64,000 bases of DNA from Natrinema zhouii (GTDB taxonomy: Archaea; Halobacteriota; Halobacteria; Halobacteriales; Natrialbaceae). Shown in pieces: positions 63,872-64,000 of this stretch; the stretch's first letter is position 1; every line of letters begins with the position of its first letter. A program made the translations under genes and the position numbers. The stretch covers positions 2,852,001 to 2,916,000 of the forward strand of contig NZ_CP059154.1 in NCBI RefSeq assembly GCF_013456555.2, read 5' to 3'. The notes below the pieces were generated by a model. The model made no database searches. It was not told where the DNA came from and saw only the letters and a program-made list of their open reading frames with translations.

Positions 63872-64000
63872 GGGCGAGGGTGCCGGCGCGGCGCTCGAGT
63901 CAGATCCTTCCTCCGTTCGTCGAAACGCAACTGGTGGTGTCTCGTTCTCTCGACCCGATCAAGCGTTCGGACGCTGGAGCGCTACCCGATCCCCCACTTA

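Overview
The window is chromosomal DNA from an extremely halophilic archaeon, most likely a member of the Natrialbales (Natrinema/Haloterrigena-like). Several things point that way. GC content is high with a strong C/G third-position bias, and the proteins are very acidic. There are twin-arginine (Tat) lipoproteins with haloarchaeal lipoboxes and a Bat-type HTH regulator. Leaderless promoters are frequent, with TATA boxes about 25-28 nt before the start codon. The archaeal core genes include RNase P proteins, proteasome alpha, SBDS and archaeal-type methionine adenosyltransferase. The genus assignment is inference; the haloarchaeal assignment is firm.

Layout. 1-2949: a zinc/manganese ABC transporter (solute-binding protein truncated by the window edge, ATPase, permease) and a small membrane protein. 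3156-6415: an ADP-forming acyl-CoA synthetase translationally coupled to a BioD/DRTGG protein. 6636-8414: a PRC-barrel protein and a TrkA-N/DHH phosphoesterase. 8575-9604: tRNA-Lys(CTT) followed by an AT-richer island with a membrane-anchored HNH nuclease and a small unknown. 9673-17361: accessory genes, including a Tat-exported beta-helix protein, a possibly decayed gene, a Bat-like regulator, a crotonase, an Asp-rich PRC-like protein, a Gln-rich phasin-like protein, a TIM-barrel-like protein and a 37-aa membrane protein. 17447-30108: mostly housekeeping (pyrBI, a degenerate KaiC-like ATPase, FKBP isomerase, cyaB, methionine adenosyltransferase, MFS, thiI, cysK, thioredoxin). Two inverted copies of a structured repeat lie at 26.5 and 29.5 kb. 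30151-36781: a DUF255 thioredoxin-fold protein, a three-gene family of unknown paralogues and a large Tat-exported protein. 36891-46788: aconitase, thyA-folA, a lipoprotein, a tiny MITE-like element, purD, a class-III aminotransferase and an MgtC/DUF4010 membrane protein. 47010-50039: a PadR regulator with an apparent operator, a candidate structured small RNA, a 48-aa protein, a lipoprotein with Asn-Glu-Ser repeats and a zinc-ribbon protein. 50122-54398: folD, a hydrolase, an unknown and glyA. 54563-57937: a 716-aa caspase-fold (CHAT-like) protein and TbsP. 58249-63871: rnp3, a methyltransferase, rnp2, psmA, SBDS, FUN14 and HflX.

One-carbon and nucleotide metabolism is well represented (thyA-folA, folD, glyA, purD, pyrBI, methionine adenosyltransferase). 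RNA and protein quality control forms the right-hand block. The items most worth a second look are the CHAT-like protein, the structured repeat pair, the candidate small RNA at 47.6 kb, the PadR operator, the Gln-rich protein and the three-paralogue cluster. No CRISPR array, rRNA operon or complete insertion sequence is visible.
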